Assembly (NCBI RefSeq): GCF_003986935.1
Contig: NZ_RJZE01000007.1
Coordinates: 1-64,000, forward strand
DNA from: Paraburkholderia kururiensis JCM 10599 = LMG 19447
GTDB lineage: Bacteria > Pseudomonadota > Gammaproteobacteria > Burkholderiales > Burkholderiaceae
Direction: 5' to 3'
DNA length: 64,000 nucleotides
Shown here one piece after another: positions 47,833 through 57,191 of this stretch. How positions within the stretch are numbered: position 1 is the first letter of the stretch; each line of letters begins with the position of its first letter. Both the position numbers and the translations under genes were made by a program. The notes beneath the pieces are model-generated. The model was not told the DNA's origin and ran no database searches. It saw only the letters and a program-made list of their open reading frames with translations.

Positions 47833-48570
47833 ATGGAACTGAACGACGCGTTACGGATTCCACTCGCCCCGTCCGCCGTATGGGACGCGCTGCAGGATAT
47901 CGCCCTGCTGCGCGCAAGCATGGAGAACTGCGAGTCGTTCCGCCAGCTCGGGCCCGGCGAATACGAACTCACGCTGACCGTGCCGCTCGGGCCACTGCGC
48001 GCGCGCTACGAAGTCCGCGTGCATGTGGTGCCGAAGGAAGGGCAGGAGCCCTATGCGCCTGAACGTACGTTGAGCTTCAAGGCGCGTGCCGACGGCGTCG
48101 GCTCGCTGCGCGGGCAGATCGACGTCTCGCTGCGTGCGGACGACCATCCCGCGGGGCCGGCGGGTCTCTCGAAGGGTGCGAGCACGCGCGTCGATTACTC
48201 GGTGTGGGCGACGCTCGCGGGACCGCTTGCGCAGCTGCCGCCGCGGCAACTCGAAAATGCGCTGCACGATCTCGCCGACGACTTCTTCACCGAGTTCTGC
48301 GCAGTCGTTCAAGCCAAGCACGGCCAGGGGCCGAACCGCGCGCGCGGCACGACGGCGCGGCGTCAGCATGTGTTCCTTCGACCCATCAGTCTCGCGGGTG
48401 TCGCCCGCCGCGCGCATCTCGCCCAACACGGCGGCACGTTGAGCGGACGCGCCGCGAGCACGCTGCGCCACGAAAGTGCGCCGCATGCGGTGCCGACCTG
48501 GGCCTGGGCCGCCATGATTTTCTTCGTCGCGCTGCTGTTGTACGTGGCGCGCTGGTTCGCGCAAGGGTGA
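47833..48570 (+). CDS. CoxG-like SRPBCC protein with C-terminal membrane anchor
   Basis: 245 residues. The N-terminal half (1-165) follows the CoxG/SRPBCC layout: ALRIPLAPSAVWDALQDIALLRASMENCESFRQLGPGEYELTLTVPLGPLRARYEVRV, then VDYSVWATLAGPLAQLPPRQLENALHDLADDFFTEF. A basic linker and a single membrane helix (WAWAAMIFFVALLLYVARWF) end the protein. CoxG members aid CO-dehydrogenase maturation, but no cox structural genes are nearby, so the role here is open (a lipid- or ligand-binding protein is an alternative). Confidence 0.82.
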   Translation: MELNDALRIPLAPSAVWDALQDIALLRASMENCESFRQLGPGEYELTLTVPLGPLRARYEVRVHVVPKEGQEPYAPERTLSFKARADGVGSLRGQIDVSLRADDHPAGPAGLSKGASTRVDYSVWATLAGPLAQLPPRQLENALHDLADDFFTEFCAVVQAKHGQGPNRARGTTARRQHVFLRPISLAGVARRAHLAQHGGTLSGRAASTLRHESAPHAVPTWAWAAMIFFVALLLYVARWFAQG

Positions 48571-48679
48571 ACGCGCCGAGGACTCAGGCGCTTTGAACTT
48601 GAGCCGTCGCGTGCGCTCAGGCATGCTGCCCGCCGCATTGCACGCCGCACACCTATCCCGTTACGCAAGGAGCGTTTCC

Positions 48680-49315
48680 ATGTCGCTGCCGCCCCGTCGC
48701 GCGCTCATCGTTATCGACGTACAGAACGAGTACGTCGATGGCAACCTGCTGATCGAGTATCCCAACATCAATCATTCGCTCGCGAACATCGGCCGCGCCA
48801 TCGACGCCGCCCGTTCGGCGCGCGTGCCCGTGATCGTCGTGCAGAACTTTGCGCCTGCCGGTGCGCCGATCTTCGCTCGCGGCAGCCGCGGCGCGGAACT
48901 GCACGAGGTGGTGGCGTCGCGCGCGCATGACCACTACGTGGAGAAGTCGCTGCCAAGCGCATTCGCCGGCACAGACCTCGCCGACTGGCTGGCCGCCCGC
49001 GAGATCGACACGCTCACCGTCGTCGGGTACATGACGCACAACTGCGATGCGTCCACCGTCTACCATGCTGTCCACGCGGGCCTGACGGTGGAATTTCTCG
49101 CCGATGCAACGGGCTCATTGCCGTACGGGAACAGCGCGGGTTTCGCTTCGGCGGAGGAGATTCATCGCGTGTTCTGCGTGGTGTTCCAGTCGCGCTTTGC
49201 GGCGGTGGCGAACACCGACGAGTGGATTGCGGCGGTGGAGGCCGGCGCGCCGCTCGAGCGCGGCAGCATCTACGCCTCGAACCAGAAAGCGCGGGCCGGG
49301 CGCGAAGCCGCCTGA
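48680..49315 (+). CDS. Isochorismatase-family cysteine hydrolase
   Basis: 211 residues. Catalytic triad D13 (LIVIDVQNEY), K89 (YVEKSLPSAF) and C122 (YMTHNCDAST). The ATG at 48680 follows AAGGAG. Members hydrolyse amides such as nicotinamide, N-carbamoylsarcosine or biuret; the specificity here is not visible. Convergent with the TetR gene bpeR. Confidence 0.9.
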   Translation: MSLPPRRALIVIDVQNEYVDGNLLIEYPNINHSLANIGRAIDAARSARVPVIVVQNFAPAGAPIFARGSRGAELHEVVASRAHDHYVEKSLPSAFAGTDLADWLAAREIDTLTVVGYMTHNCDASTVYHAVHAGLTVEFLADATGSLPYGNSAGFASAEEIHRVFCVVFQSRFAAVANTDEWIAAVEAGAPLERGSIYASNQKARAGREAA

Positions 49316-49337
49316 GCGGCGCGTTGGCTGCAGCGCT

Positions 49338-49355
49338 GCCGGGCGCGCGCCCGGC
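49338..49355. terminator. Perfect GC palindrome between convergent genes
   Basis: GCCGGGCGC and GCGCCCGGC abut as an 18-base perfect palindrome in the 53-base gap between the isochorismatase-family gene and bpeR. No U-tract; a stop signal is inferred from position. Confidence 0.35.
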
Positions 49356-49368
49356 GAGCCGTCGGCGT

Positions 49369-50034
49369 TCAGGCTACCGGCTGGTCCGTGGATGGTGCGG
49401 GCGCAACCCGCAACGCAGGGCTGTAGCGGATCGCGTCGAGCATGGCGTCGACGGTGCGTTCGGCGCCTTGGGTCATGTCGAACAGATCGGGCGACATCAG
49501 CATGTCGCGCAGCGCGCCGCCAATCACCGAATGAAGCAGCCGTGCCGCGCGCGCGGCATCGAGATCCGCGGGCAACTGTCCCTTGGACATGGCGTTGAGC
49601 AGACCGCCTTCGATGTTGACGAGCGCTTCTCGTATGTTGGTCTGGTGACGTTCCACCACCGGACCCATTTCTTCCACGAACTCGCACTTCAGAAACAGGA
49701 TGTCGAACACGCGCCGACGATGTTCGTCGGTGGCCGTGCCGTGCAGGCATAGCACGCACAGGTCGCGTATGCGGCCGAGCGGATCGGGTTCGCTGGGGTC
49801 GCGCGACGCGGCCTTCAGTTCGTCGAACGGCAGCAGCACGCGATCGAACATGGCGGTGAACAGGTCGCCCTTGTTGGCGAAGTGCCAGTAGATGGCACCG
49901 CGCGTGACGCCGGCGGCGTGAGCGATGTCGGCGAGCGAAGTGCGCGACACGCCCTTCTCGAAGAAGACGCGCTCCGCGGCGTCGAGGATGCCGTTGCGTG
50001 TTTCCAGCGCTTCCTCTTTCGTACGTCGAACCAT
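49369..50034 (-). CDS. bpeR: TetR-family repressor of the RND efflux operon
   Basis: 221 residues, AcrR type. The HTH lies in about residues 12-58 (NGILDAAERVFFEKGVSRTSLADIAHAAGVTRGAIYWHFANKGDLF), followed by the TetR_C ligand domain with DEHRRRVFDILFLKCEFVEEM, as in AcrR/BpeR/AmrR. The ATG at 50034 gives MVRRTKEEALETR, the family start. Divergent from bpeA; the intergenic region has an AcrR-like operator. Expected to repress bpeAB-oprB and respond to pump substrates. Confidence 0.9.
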   Translation of the reverse strand: MVRRTKEEALETRNGILDAAERVFFEKGVSRTSLADIAHAAGVTRGAIYWHFANKGDLFTAMFDRVLLPFDELKAASRDPSEPDPLGRIRDLCVLCLHGTATDEHRRRVFDILFLKCEFVEEMGPVVERHQTNIREALVNIEGGLLNAMSKGQLPADLDAARAARLLHSVIGGALRDMLMSPDLFDMTQGAERTVDAMLDAIRYSPALRVAPAPSTDQPVA

Positions 50035-50165
50035 AATCGTCTGACCTGCTTTGATTGCGTTGCTGCGGGGGGCTGCTTGAACGATCGTCGCAACAATTGG
50101 ATTGTTGAGATACAAGAAAGCGAAACAATCGGGCGGAAATTTTGTGCTCGCCGCCCATCCACGCT

Positions 50166-50195
50166 TTTACATTCGTTCATGAATGTATCTATAAT
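50166..50195 (+). promoter_or_regulatory. bpeAB-oprB promoter with AcrR-like operator
   Basis: The perfect inverted repeat TACATTC-N6-GAATGTA (50168-50187) resembles the AcrR operator. It spans from the -35 (TTTACA 50166-50171 or TTACAT 50167-50172) to the edge of a perfect -10 TATAAT (50190-50195). Repressor binding here would block the promoter. The start point would be about 50202, leaving a 260-base leader before bpeA. Confidence 0.8.
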
Positions 50196-50392
50196 AGCAC
50201 CCCATCGGCCGGTTGCCGAGGCAGGGATGACCCGGTAATCGGTTAATATCCGTCACTGTTGCTTACGGAAGTATTCGCGCCGGCCGGTTCCGGCGGCGCA
50301 TGGGTGTCTCCCTTTCAGTCCGGGAGCTCCACCCGATATCCCTGCGTGATCGCCTTCAGGCGTCCGGTCACTGTGTCGTCTCACACGCTTGT

Positions 50393-50431
50393 GTGCGTGC
50401 CCGTCTCCCGCACGAGACGGACGCACTTTTT
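50393..50431 (+). terminator. Intrinsic terminator in the bpeA leader (attenuator candidate)
   Basis: GTGCGT (50393-50398) pairs with ACGCAC (50421-50426), and CCGTCTC (50401-50407) with GAGACGG (50414-50420), a 13-bp stem with a two-base bulge and six-base loop, followed by TTTTT (50427-50431). It lies 31 bases before the bpeA ATG and about 190 after the predicted start point. A competing hairpin CACAC-GCTT-GTGTG (50382-50395) overlaps its 5' arm, so the two cannot form fully together. Confidence 0.6.
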
Positions 50432-50461
50432 GTGTTCCCAGTCATAGACAGAGGTTGCTCC

Positions 50462-51745
50462 ATGCGCGTCGAACGGGTTCCATTCCGCTTAATCAGTGTC
50501 GCGACCGCTGCCGTGGTGTTGGCAGCATGCGGACAAAAACAATCGGCACCGCCGCAACAAACTCCCGAGGTCGGCGTGGTGACGGTCCAGCCGACCGCCG
50601 TGCCGGTCACCACGGAATTGCCGGGCCGCACGAGCGCCTACCTTGTCGCGCAGGTGCGCGCGCGGGTGGACGGCATCGTGCTGCGCCGGGAATTCACCGA
50701 AGGCAGCATCGTGAAGGCCGGCCAGCGCCTGTACAAGATCGATCCGGCGCCTTACATCGCTTCGCTCAATAGCGCGAAGGCGACGCTCGCGAAGGCGCAG
50801 GCGAACCTCGCCACGCAGAACGCGTTGGTGGCGCGCTACAAGGTGCTCGTCGCGGCGAACGCCGTGAGCAAGCAGAACTACGACGACGCCGTGGCGGCGC
50901 AAGGGCAGGCCGCAGCGGACGTCGCTTCGGGCAAGGCCGCGGTCGAAACGGCCCAGATCAATCTGGGCTATACGGATGTGACCTCGCCCATCACGGGCCA
51001 GGTCGGCATCTCGCAGGTCACGCCGGGCGCTTACGTGCAGGCGAGCGCGGCCACGCTGATGTCCACCGTGCAGCAGATCGATCCCGTCTACGTCGACCTC
51101 ACGCAGTCGAGCCTCGAAGGGCTCGAACTGCGCCGGCAGATTCAGGAAGGCAAGATCAAGACCGCCGGTCCGCATGCCGCCAAGGTCACGCTGCTGCTGG
51201 AAGACGGCCGCGCCTATTCGCAGCCGGGCAAGCTCCAGTTCTCGGACGTCACCGTCGACCAGACCACCGGTTCGGTCACGGTTCGCGCCATCTTCCCGAA
51301 CCCCGACCGCGTGCTGCTGCCCGGCATGTTCGTGCGCGCGCGCATCGAAGAAGGCATGAACGAAAACGCCTTCCTCGTGCCGCAGGTGGGCGTGACGCAC
51401 AACGCGTCGGGCCAGGCCACGACACTCGTGGTGGGCGCCGACAACAAGGTGGCGATCCGCACCATCGTGACGGGCGGCACGCAAGGCACGAACTGGATCG
51501 TCGAGAGCGGACTGAACCCGGGTGACCGCGTGATCGTCCAGGGCACCGAGAAGGTTCGTCCGGGCGCCGAGGTGAAGGCCGTGCCGGCGCAGTTGCCGGC
51601 CGCGCCGGCCTCTGGTGCGCAAGCGGGCGGGGCGCCAGGCGCACCAGGTGCAACGGGTGCCGCCGCGGGCTCGGGCGCTGCCGCCGGTTCCGCCGCGCAG
51701 CCAGGTGCCGCTGCTTCCGCGGCGTCTGCTGCGTCGGGCGCGTAA
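50462..51745 (+). CDS. bpeA: RND efflux periplasmic adaptor lipoprotein (AcrA/BpeA)
   Basis: 427 residues. Lipobox LAAC (Cys23) after MRVERVPFRLISVATAAVVLAAC. Barrel-sandwich halves (ELPGRTSAYLVAQVRARVDGIVLRREFTEGSIVKAGQ and ...YTDVTSPITGQVGISQVTPGAYV) flank an alpha-hairpin (about 100-170). Then come the beta-barrel and membrane-proximal domains. The last 60 residues are a Gly/Ala/Ser/Pro-rich tail that is not part of the fold. Links the pump BpeB to the channel OprB. The ATG at 50462 is preferred to in-frame codons up to 50300 inside the leader. Confidence 0.93.
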   Translation: MRVERVPFRLISVATAAVVLAACGQKQSAPPQQTPEVGVVTVQPTAVPVTTELPGRTSAYLVAQVRARVDGIVLRREFTEGSIVKAGQRLYKIDPAPYIASLNSAKATLAKAQANLATQNALVARYKVLVAANAVSKQNYDDAVAAQGQAAADVASGKAAVETAQINLGYTDVTSPITGQVGISQVTPGAYVQASAATLMSTVQQIDPVYVDLTQSSLEGLELRRQIQEGKIKTAGPHAAKVTLLLEDGRAYSQPGKLQFSDVTVDQTTGSVTVRAIFPNPDRVLLPGMFVRARIEEGMNENAFLVPQVGVTHNASGQATTLVVGADNKVAIRTIVTGGTQGTNWIVESGLNPGDRVIVQGTEKVRPGAEVKAVPAQLPAAPASGAQAGGAPGAPGATGAAAGSGAAAGSAAQPGAAASAASAASGA

Positions 51746-51763
51746 TAACAGGGAGCCTGCTTC

Positions 51764-54700
51764 ATGGCAAAGTTCTTTATCGATCGCCCGATCTTCGCGT
51801 GGGTGATCGCCATCATCTTGATGCTCGCCGGCATCGCGTCGATCTTCACCTTGCCGGTGGCGCAATATCCGACCATTGCGCCGCCCGCGGTCCAGATCAG
51901 CGCGAGCTATCCGGGCGCCTCGGCGGACACGGTGCAAAACACCGTCACGCAGGTGATCGAGCAGCAGATGAGCGGTCTCGACCACCTGCTGTATCTGTCC
52001 TCCACGTCCGACGACTCCGGCACGGCCACCATCACGCTCACGTTCGCCGCGGGTACCAACCCCGACATCGCGCAGGTGCAGGTGCAGAACAAGCTGCAGC
52101 TCGCCACGCCGCTTCTGCCGCAGGTCGTGCAGCAGCTCGGCACGAAGGTGACGAAGTCGAGCAGCAGCTTCCTGCTCGTGCTCGCCTTCAACTCCGAAAA
52201 CGGCAGCATGAGCCGCTACGACCTGGCGAACTACGTCGCGTCGAACGTCCAGGACCCGATCAGCCGGATCGACGGCGTGGGCACGGTGACGCTGTTCGGC
52301 TCGCAGTACGCCATGCGCATCTGGCTCGACCCGAACAAGCTGACGAACTACAGCCTGACGCCCGTCGATGTGTCGAACGCCATTTCGGCGCAGAACGTAC
52401 AGGTGTCCGCCGGTCAGCTGGGCGGCACGCCTGCGGTGCCGGGCCAGGCGCTGCAGGCCACCATCACTGAAGCGACGCTGCTGCGCACGCCCGAGCAGTT
52501 CGGCAACATCCTGCTGAAGGTGAATCAGGACGGCTCCCAGGTGCGGCTGAAGGACGTGGCGCGCATCGAGCTGGGCGGCGAAACCTACAACTTCGACACG
52601 AAGTACAACGGTCAGCCTACGGCCGGCTTCGGCATCCAGCTCGCCACGGGCGCGAACGCGCTGCAGACGGCCAAGCTCGTGCGCCAGAAGGTCGACGAGC
52701 TGTCGAAGTACTTCCCGCCGGGCCTCGTCGTGAAGTATCCGTACGACACGACGCCGTTCGTGCGCCTGTCGATCGAGGAAGTGGTGAAGACGCTGCTGGA
52801 AGGTATCGTCCTCGTGTTCCTCGTGATGTACCTGTTCCTGCAGAACCTGCGCGCCACGCTCATTCCGACCATCGCGGTGCCGGTCGTGCTCCTGGGCACG
52901 TTCGCGATCATGGCGCTGGTGGGTTTCTCCATCAACACGCTGTCGATGTTCGGCCTCGTGCTCGCCATCGGTCTGCTGGTGGACGATGCGATCGTGGTGG
53001 TGGAGAACGTGGAGCGCGTGATGGCCGAAGAAGGGCTCTCACCGCGCGAAGCCACGCGCAAGGCCATGGACCAGATCACCGGCGCGCTGGTGGGCGTGGC
53101 GCTCGTGCTTTCGGCCGTGTTCGTGCCGGTGGCATTCTCGGGCGGCTCGGTGGGCGCCATCTACCGGCAGTTCTCGCTCACGATCGTGGCGGCCATGGTG
53201 CTCTCCGTGCTGGTCGCGCTGATCCTGACCCCGGCGCTCTGCGCAACGATCCTCAAGCCGATTCCGAAGGGCCACCACGAAGAGAAGAAGGGCTTCTTCG
53301 GCTGGTTCAACCGCACCTTCGACAAGAGCCGCGAGAAGTACCACACGGGCGTGCACCACGTGATCAAGCGCTCGGGCCGCTGGCTCGTGATCTATCTGGT
53401 GGTGATCGTGGCGGTGGGGCTGCTGTTCGTGCGCCTGCCCAAGTCGTTCCTGCCCGACGAGGATCAGGGCTCGATGTTCGTGCTCGTGCAGACGCCGTCC
53501 GGCTCGACGCAGGAAACCACGGCACGCACGCTGGCGAACATCTCGAACTACCTGCTCACGGACGAGAAGAGCATCGTCGAAGCCGTGTTTACGGTGAACG
53601 GCTTCAGCTTCGCGGGCCGTGGCCAGAACTCGGGCCTCGTGTTCGTGCGGATGAAGGACTACTCCGAGCGGCAGCACGCCGACCAGAAGGTGCAGGCGCT
53701 CGTGGGCCGCATGTTCGCGCGCTATGCGGGTTACAAGGATGCGATGGTGATTCCGGTGAATCCGCCGTCCATTCCGGAACTCGGTACGGCCTCGGGCTTC
53801 GACTTCGAACTGCAGGATCGCGGCGGCCTCGGGCACACGGCGCTCATGGCGGCTCGCAACCAGTTGCTCGGTATGGCCGCGAAGGACCCGAACCTCGCGC
53901 TCGTGCGTCCGAACGGCCTGAACGACACGCCACAGTTCAAGGTGGACATCGACCGTGAAAAGGCGCTGGCGCTGGGCGTATCGGCATCCACAGTCGACCA
54001 GACGTTCTCGATTGCGTGGGCGTCGCAGTACGTGAACAACTTCCTCGATACGGACAACCGGATCAAGAAGGTCTACGTGCAAAGCGATGCGCCGTTCCGC
54101 ATGACGCCGGGCGACCTGAACATCTGGTACGTGCGCAATGGCTCGGGCGGGATGGTGCCGTTCAGCTCCTTCGCCACCGGCCACTGGACCTACGGCTCGC
54201 CGAAGCTCGAACGCTATAACGGCATTTCGTCCGTCGAAATCCAGGGCGCGGCGGGGCCGGGCAAGAGTACCGGCCAGGCCATGCAGGCCATGCAGCAGAT
54301 CGCGACGAAGCTGCCGGCGGGTATCGGCTACGAGTGGACCGGCTTGTCGTTCCAGGAAATCCAGTCCGGCTCGCAAGCGCCTATCCTTTACGGTATCTCG
54401 ATCCTCGTGGTGTTCCTGTGTCTCGCGGCGCTCTATGAGAGCTGGTCGATTCCGTTCGCGGTGATCATGGTGGTGCCGCTCGGTGTGCTCGGTGCGCTGC
54501 TCGCGGTGACATTGCGCGGCCTCGAGAACGACGTGTTCTTCCAGGTCGGTCTGCTCACCACCGTGGGTCTGTCGGCCAAGAACGCGATTCTGATCGTGGA
54601 GTTCGCACGCGAGCTGCAGCAGGGTGAAGGCATGGGACCGATCGAGGCGGCGCTGGAAGCCGCGCGGCTGCGGCTGCGTCCTATCCTGATGACGTCGCTT

Positions 54701-54976
54701 GCGTTCATTCTCGGCGTGCTGCCGCTTGCCATCAGTAACGGCGCGGGTTCGGCGAGCCAGCACGCAATTGGTACCGGCGTGATCGGCGGGATGCTGACGG
54801 CGACGTTCCTCGCCATCTTCATGATCCCGATGTTCTTCGTGGTGATCCGCGCGCGGTTCGCCGGCGAGAAGGAAGATCCGGACGAGGCGCTCGCCCATTA
54901 CGACGAGCATCACCCGCACGGCCCGCAAGGCGGTAGCGGCAACGATGGCAACGGTTCGGGCAAGGAAGGACACTGA
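51764..54976 (+). CDS. bpeB: RND multidrug efflux transporter (AcrB/BpeB)
   Basis: A 1070-residue proton-driven inner-membrane pump. Starts [27 protein letters not shown]. Helix 4 proton-relay residues are in [18 protein letters not shown]; further HAE1 motifs are [24 protein letters not shown], the [21 protein letters not shown] repeat and [18 protein letters not shown]. The His/Asp/Gly-rich C-terminal tail ([20 protein letters not shown]) is extra. GGGAG precedes the ATG, and oprB follows one base after the stop. Expected substrates include macrolides and aminoglycosides in Burkholderia relatives. Confidence 0.96.
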   Translation: MAKFFIDRPIFAWVIAIILMLAGIASIFTLPVAQYPTIAPPAVQISASYPGASADTVQNTVTQVIEQQMSGLDHLLYLSSTSDDSGTATITLTFAAGTNPDIAQVQVQNKLQLATPLLPQVVQQLGTKVTKSSSSFLLVLAFNSENGSMSRYDLANYVASNVQDPISRIDGVGTVTLFGSQYAMRIWLDPNKLTNYSLTPVDVSNAISAQNVQVSAGQLGGTPAVPGQALQATITEATLLRTPEQFGNILLKVNQDGSQVRLKDVARIELGGETYNFDTKYNGQPTAGFGIQLATGANALQTAKLVRQKVDELSKYFPPGLVVKYPYDTTPFVRLSIEEVVKTLLEGIVLVFLVMYLFLQNLRATLIPTIAVPVVLLGTFAIMALVGFSINTLSMFGLVLAIGLLVDDAIVVVENVERVMAEEGLSPREATRKAMDQITGALVGVALVLSAVFVPVAFSGGSVGAIYRQFSLTIVAAMVLSVLVALILTPALCATILKPIPKGHHEEKKGFFGWFNRTFDKSREKYHTGVHHVIKRSGRWLVIYLVVIVAVGLLFVRLPKSFLPDEDQGSMFVLVQTPSGSTQETTARTLANISNYLLTDEKSIVEAVFTVNGFSFAGRGQNSGLVFVRMKDYSERQHADQKVQALVGRMFARYAGYKDAMVIPVNPPSIPELGTASGFDFELQDRGGLGHTALMAARNQLLGMAAKDPNLALVRPNGLNDTPQFKVDIDREKALALGVSASTVDQTFSIAWASQYVNNFLDTDNRIKKVYVQSDAPFRMTPGDLNIWYVRNGSGGMVPFSSFATGHWTYGSPKLERYNGISSVEIQGAAGPGKSTGQAMQAMQQIATKLPAGIGYEWTGLSFQEIQSGSQAPILYGISILVVFLCLAALYESWSIPFAVIMVVPLGVLGALLAVTLRGLENDVFFQVGLLTTVGLSAKNAILIVEFARELQQGEGMGPIEAALEAARLRLRPILMTSLAFILGVLPLAISNGAGSASQHAIGTGVIGGMLTATFLAIFMIPMFFVVIRARFAGEKEDPDEALAHYDEHHPHGPQGGSGNDGNGSGKEGH

Positions 54977-54977
54977 G

Positions 54978-56504
54978 ATGCATAAACACGCTTTGATTGC
55001 AGCGGCGGTCGCCTTGCTGGCCGCCGGCTGCACGATGGCGCCGAGGTACGAACGGCCAGCGGCGCCCGTGGCGTCGTCGTTCCCGACCGGCGGCGTCTAC
55101 GAGACCCAGCCGGGCATGAGCGGCACGTCGACGAACGGGCGCAGCGCGAGCGGCGCTACGGCCACGGACATCGGCTGGCGCGACTTCTTCGTCGATCCGC
55201 GTCTGCAGCGGCTCGTGGAAATCGCGCTCAAGAACAACCGGGACCTGCGGGTCTCGGTGCTCAACATCGACGCCGCACGGGCGCAGTATCAGATCACGCG
55301 CGCAGACCTGTTCCCCGCCATCAACGGCGTGGCAACCGACTCGCGCACCCGTGTGCCCAGTGCGTTGCAGACCGGTCCCTCGAATCCGTACAGCGTCTAT
55401 AACGTCGGGTTGTCGGCGTCGTGGGAAATCGACTTCTGGGGGCGCATCCGCAGCCTGAAGGACCAGGCGCTTGCGCAATACCTGTCCACGGCGCAGGCGC
55501 GCAAGGCAGCGGAAATTTCGCTCGTGTCGCAGGTGGCGGACCAGTACCTCACCATGCTCGCCGACGACGACCTGCTTCAGGTGACCCAGTCCACGCTCAA
55601 GACGGCGCAGGACTCGTACAACCTGACGAAGGTGCAGTTCGAAAACGGCACAGGTACGGAACTCGATCTGCGTCAGGCCGAGAGCGTGCTCGAGACGGCG
55701 AAGGCCAATCTGCAGGCTCAGGAGCGTGCTCGTGCGCAAGCGGAGAACGCGCTTGTTCTGCTGATCGGGGAGCCGTTGCCAGGCGATCTGCCGCAAGGCT
55801 TGCCGCTTGGCGCGCAAAACCTGCTGACCGACATTCCGGCCGGTTTGCCGTCGGACCTGCTCACGCGGCGTCCCGACATCATGGAAGCGGAGGAAACGCT
55901 GCTCGCCGCGAACGCGAACATCGGCGCGGCGCGGGCCGCGTTCTTTCCGAAGATCTCGCTCACGAGCACGTTCGGTACCGAGAGCCTGACGCTGGGCGGA
56001 CTCTTCAAGGCGGGCACTGCAGCCTGGACGTTCGTGCCGCAGGTCACGCTGCCGATCTTCCAGGGCGGTGCGAACGTGGCGAACCTGAACCTCGCGAACG
56101 TGCAGAAGCGCATCGAGATTGCGAACTACGAGAAGGCGATCCAGTCGGCGTTCCGCGAAGTGGCCGACGGGCTCGCTGCGCGCGGCACCTACGACCAGCA
56201 GATCGCCGCACTCGAGCGCAACACGTTTGCCAACCAGCGTCGGCTGGATCTGTCCGATCTGCGTTACCGCAACGGCGTGGACAGCTACCTTACGGTGCTG
56301 ACGGCGCAAACGGACCTGTACTCGTCGCAGCAATCGCTGATCTCGGCACGGCTTGCACGGTGGACGAACCTCGTGGATCTGTATCGTGCGCTGGGCGGCG
56401 GCTGGATCGAACGGGCAGGAGAGACGCCGCGTCCGGCAGACGCACCGGTCGACTACGGCGCGGCGAGCGCGCCCGTGGCGGCTTCGTCCGCGTCGGCGGG
56501 ATGA
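54978..56504 (+). CDS. oprB: Outer-membrane efflux channel (OprB/NodT family)
   Basis: 508 residues. Lipobox LAAGC with Cys18. The two repeated OMF domains are seen: WRDFFVDPRLQRLVEIALKNNRDLRVSVLNIDAARAQYQITRADLFP and RRPDIMEAEETLLAANANIGAARAAFFPKISLTSTFG. Forms the TolC-like tunnel for BpeAB. GAAGGA lies before the ATG, which is one base after the bpeB stop. The end is Ala/Ser-rich. A terminator follows at 56631. Confidence 0.94.
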   Translation: MHKHALIAAAVALLAAGCTMAPRYERPAAPVASSFPTGGVYETQPGMSGTSTNGRSASGATATDIGWRDFFVDPRLQRLVEIALKNNRDLRVSVLNIDAARAQYQITRADLFPAINGVATDSRTRVPSALQTGPSNPYSVYNVGLSASWEIDFWGRIRSLKDQALAQYLSTAQARKAAEISLVSQVADQYLTMLADDDLLQVTQSTLKTAQDSYNLTKVQFENGTGTELDLRQAESVLETAKANLQAQERARAQAENALVLLIGEPLPGDLPQGLPLGAQNLLTDIPAGLPSDLLTRRPDIMEAEETLLAANANIGAARAAFFPKISLTSTFGTESLTLGGLFKAGTAAWTFVPQVTLPIFQGGANVANLNLANVQKRIEIANYEKAIQSAFREVADGLAARGTYDQQIAALERNTFANQRRLDLSDLRYRNGVDSYLTVLTAQTDLYSSQQSLISARLARWTNLVDLYRALGGGWIERAGETPRPADAPVDYGAASAPVAASSASAG

Positions 56505-56630
56505 GGTGCCGCGCCACGTGCGGCGATCGGGATACGTGACGTAGTGCGTCGTGCGAGAGCGGGAAATCCGCGGTCGCGCATGACGGGTTGAAGACCTCGC
56601 AGGTTGAGGTGGATAGACAAAGAGACAAAA

Positions 56631-56665
56631 GCCCTCGTTGGTCAAATGACCGACGAGGGCTTTTT
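56631..56665 (+). terminator. Intrinsic terminator after oprB
   Basis: A 13-bp stem (56631-56643 with 56648-56660, one G-U), loop AAAT, then TTTTT. It ends the bpe operon 126 bases after oprB. The stretch 56666-56847 that follows is less GC-rich and holds nothing I can name. Confidence 0.9.
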
Positions 56666-56847
56666 CTTTTGGACCGATGTGACCACTAACTATAGACCTT
56701 GCTCCGGACCCTCGGCCGGATGGCTAAACATGATTGGCAGTCCATCATTTTGGTGTCTGCTGGGGCTAGCATCTCCTTCAATCGGATCGATTTGCGGGGC
56801 TCGTAACGAGTCGTAAGCCGTCGCGCAAAACGTCCGGTTCGATCACA

Positions 56848-56863
56848 GTTGTCAGTTGACAAC
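56848..56863. promoter_or_regulatory. Inverted-repeat operator before the HicA-like/HTH pair
   Basis: GTTGTCA (56848-56854) and TGACAAC (56857-56863) are perfect 7-base arms 2 bases apart. A TAATAAT run (-10 candidate) starts at 56867 and the first gene at 56896, so a bound dimer would cover the promoter. Autoregulation by the HTH protein is inferred. Confidence 0.6.
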
Positions 56864-56895
56864 GAGTAATAATCACTGGAGAATTGAGGCCGTTG

Positions 56896-57189
56896 ATGGT
56901 TCGTGGAACACACTCGAAAAAGGACGTAGAAGAGGCGCTGGCCTACGCGGAAGAACAGGGCTGGCGTGTGCAAAGTGGCGGCAAGGGGCATGCGTGGGGC
57001 AGGTTGTACTGTCCGTATAACGACGCTGAATGCCGTTGCGGCGAATTTTGCATCACGAGTATCTGGAGCACGCCGAAGAATCCGGGCAATCATGCGAAGC
57101 ACTTGCGGCGGGTCGTCGACAATTGCACGACGCACCGTCAAAAGCGTGAGGCGAAGGAAGCGGACACGTGCGGCACAAAGCAGGAGTAA
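56896..57189 (+). CDS. HicA-like protein with four-cysteine insert, putative toxin
   Basis: 97 residues. The arrangement EALAYAEEQGWRVQSGGKGHAWGRLYCP followed by STPKNPGNHAKHLRRVV parallels the HicA mRNA-interferase fold: helix, Gly-Trp strand, G-x-x-H with the catalytic-type His in KGHAWG, and a final helix. Four cysteines (CPYNDAECRCGEFC) between the strands are absent from classical HicA and could bind a metal. The C-terminus is Lys/Glu-rich. The ATG at 56896 is taken; a TTG at 56884 is possible. The HTH gene starts 2 bases after its stop. Toxin function is inferred. Confidence 0.6.
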   Translation: MVRGTHSKKDVEEALAYAEEQGWRVQSGGKGHAWGRLYCPYNDAECRCGEFCITSIWSTPKNPGNHAKHLRRVVDNCTTHRQKREAKEADTCGTKQE

Positions 57190-57191
57190 AG

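Noticed and set aside
53039..55033. A 664-codon leftward open frame over bpeB
   Set aside because: A His/Arg-rich antisense shadow of the RND pump gene with no start signal.
56604..56816. A 70-codon rightward frame after oprB
   Set aside because: Its first third is made by the terminator hairpin at 56631-56665 and it has no start signal or recognisable content.
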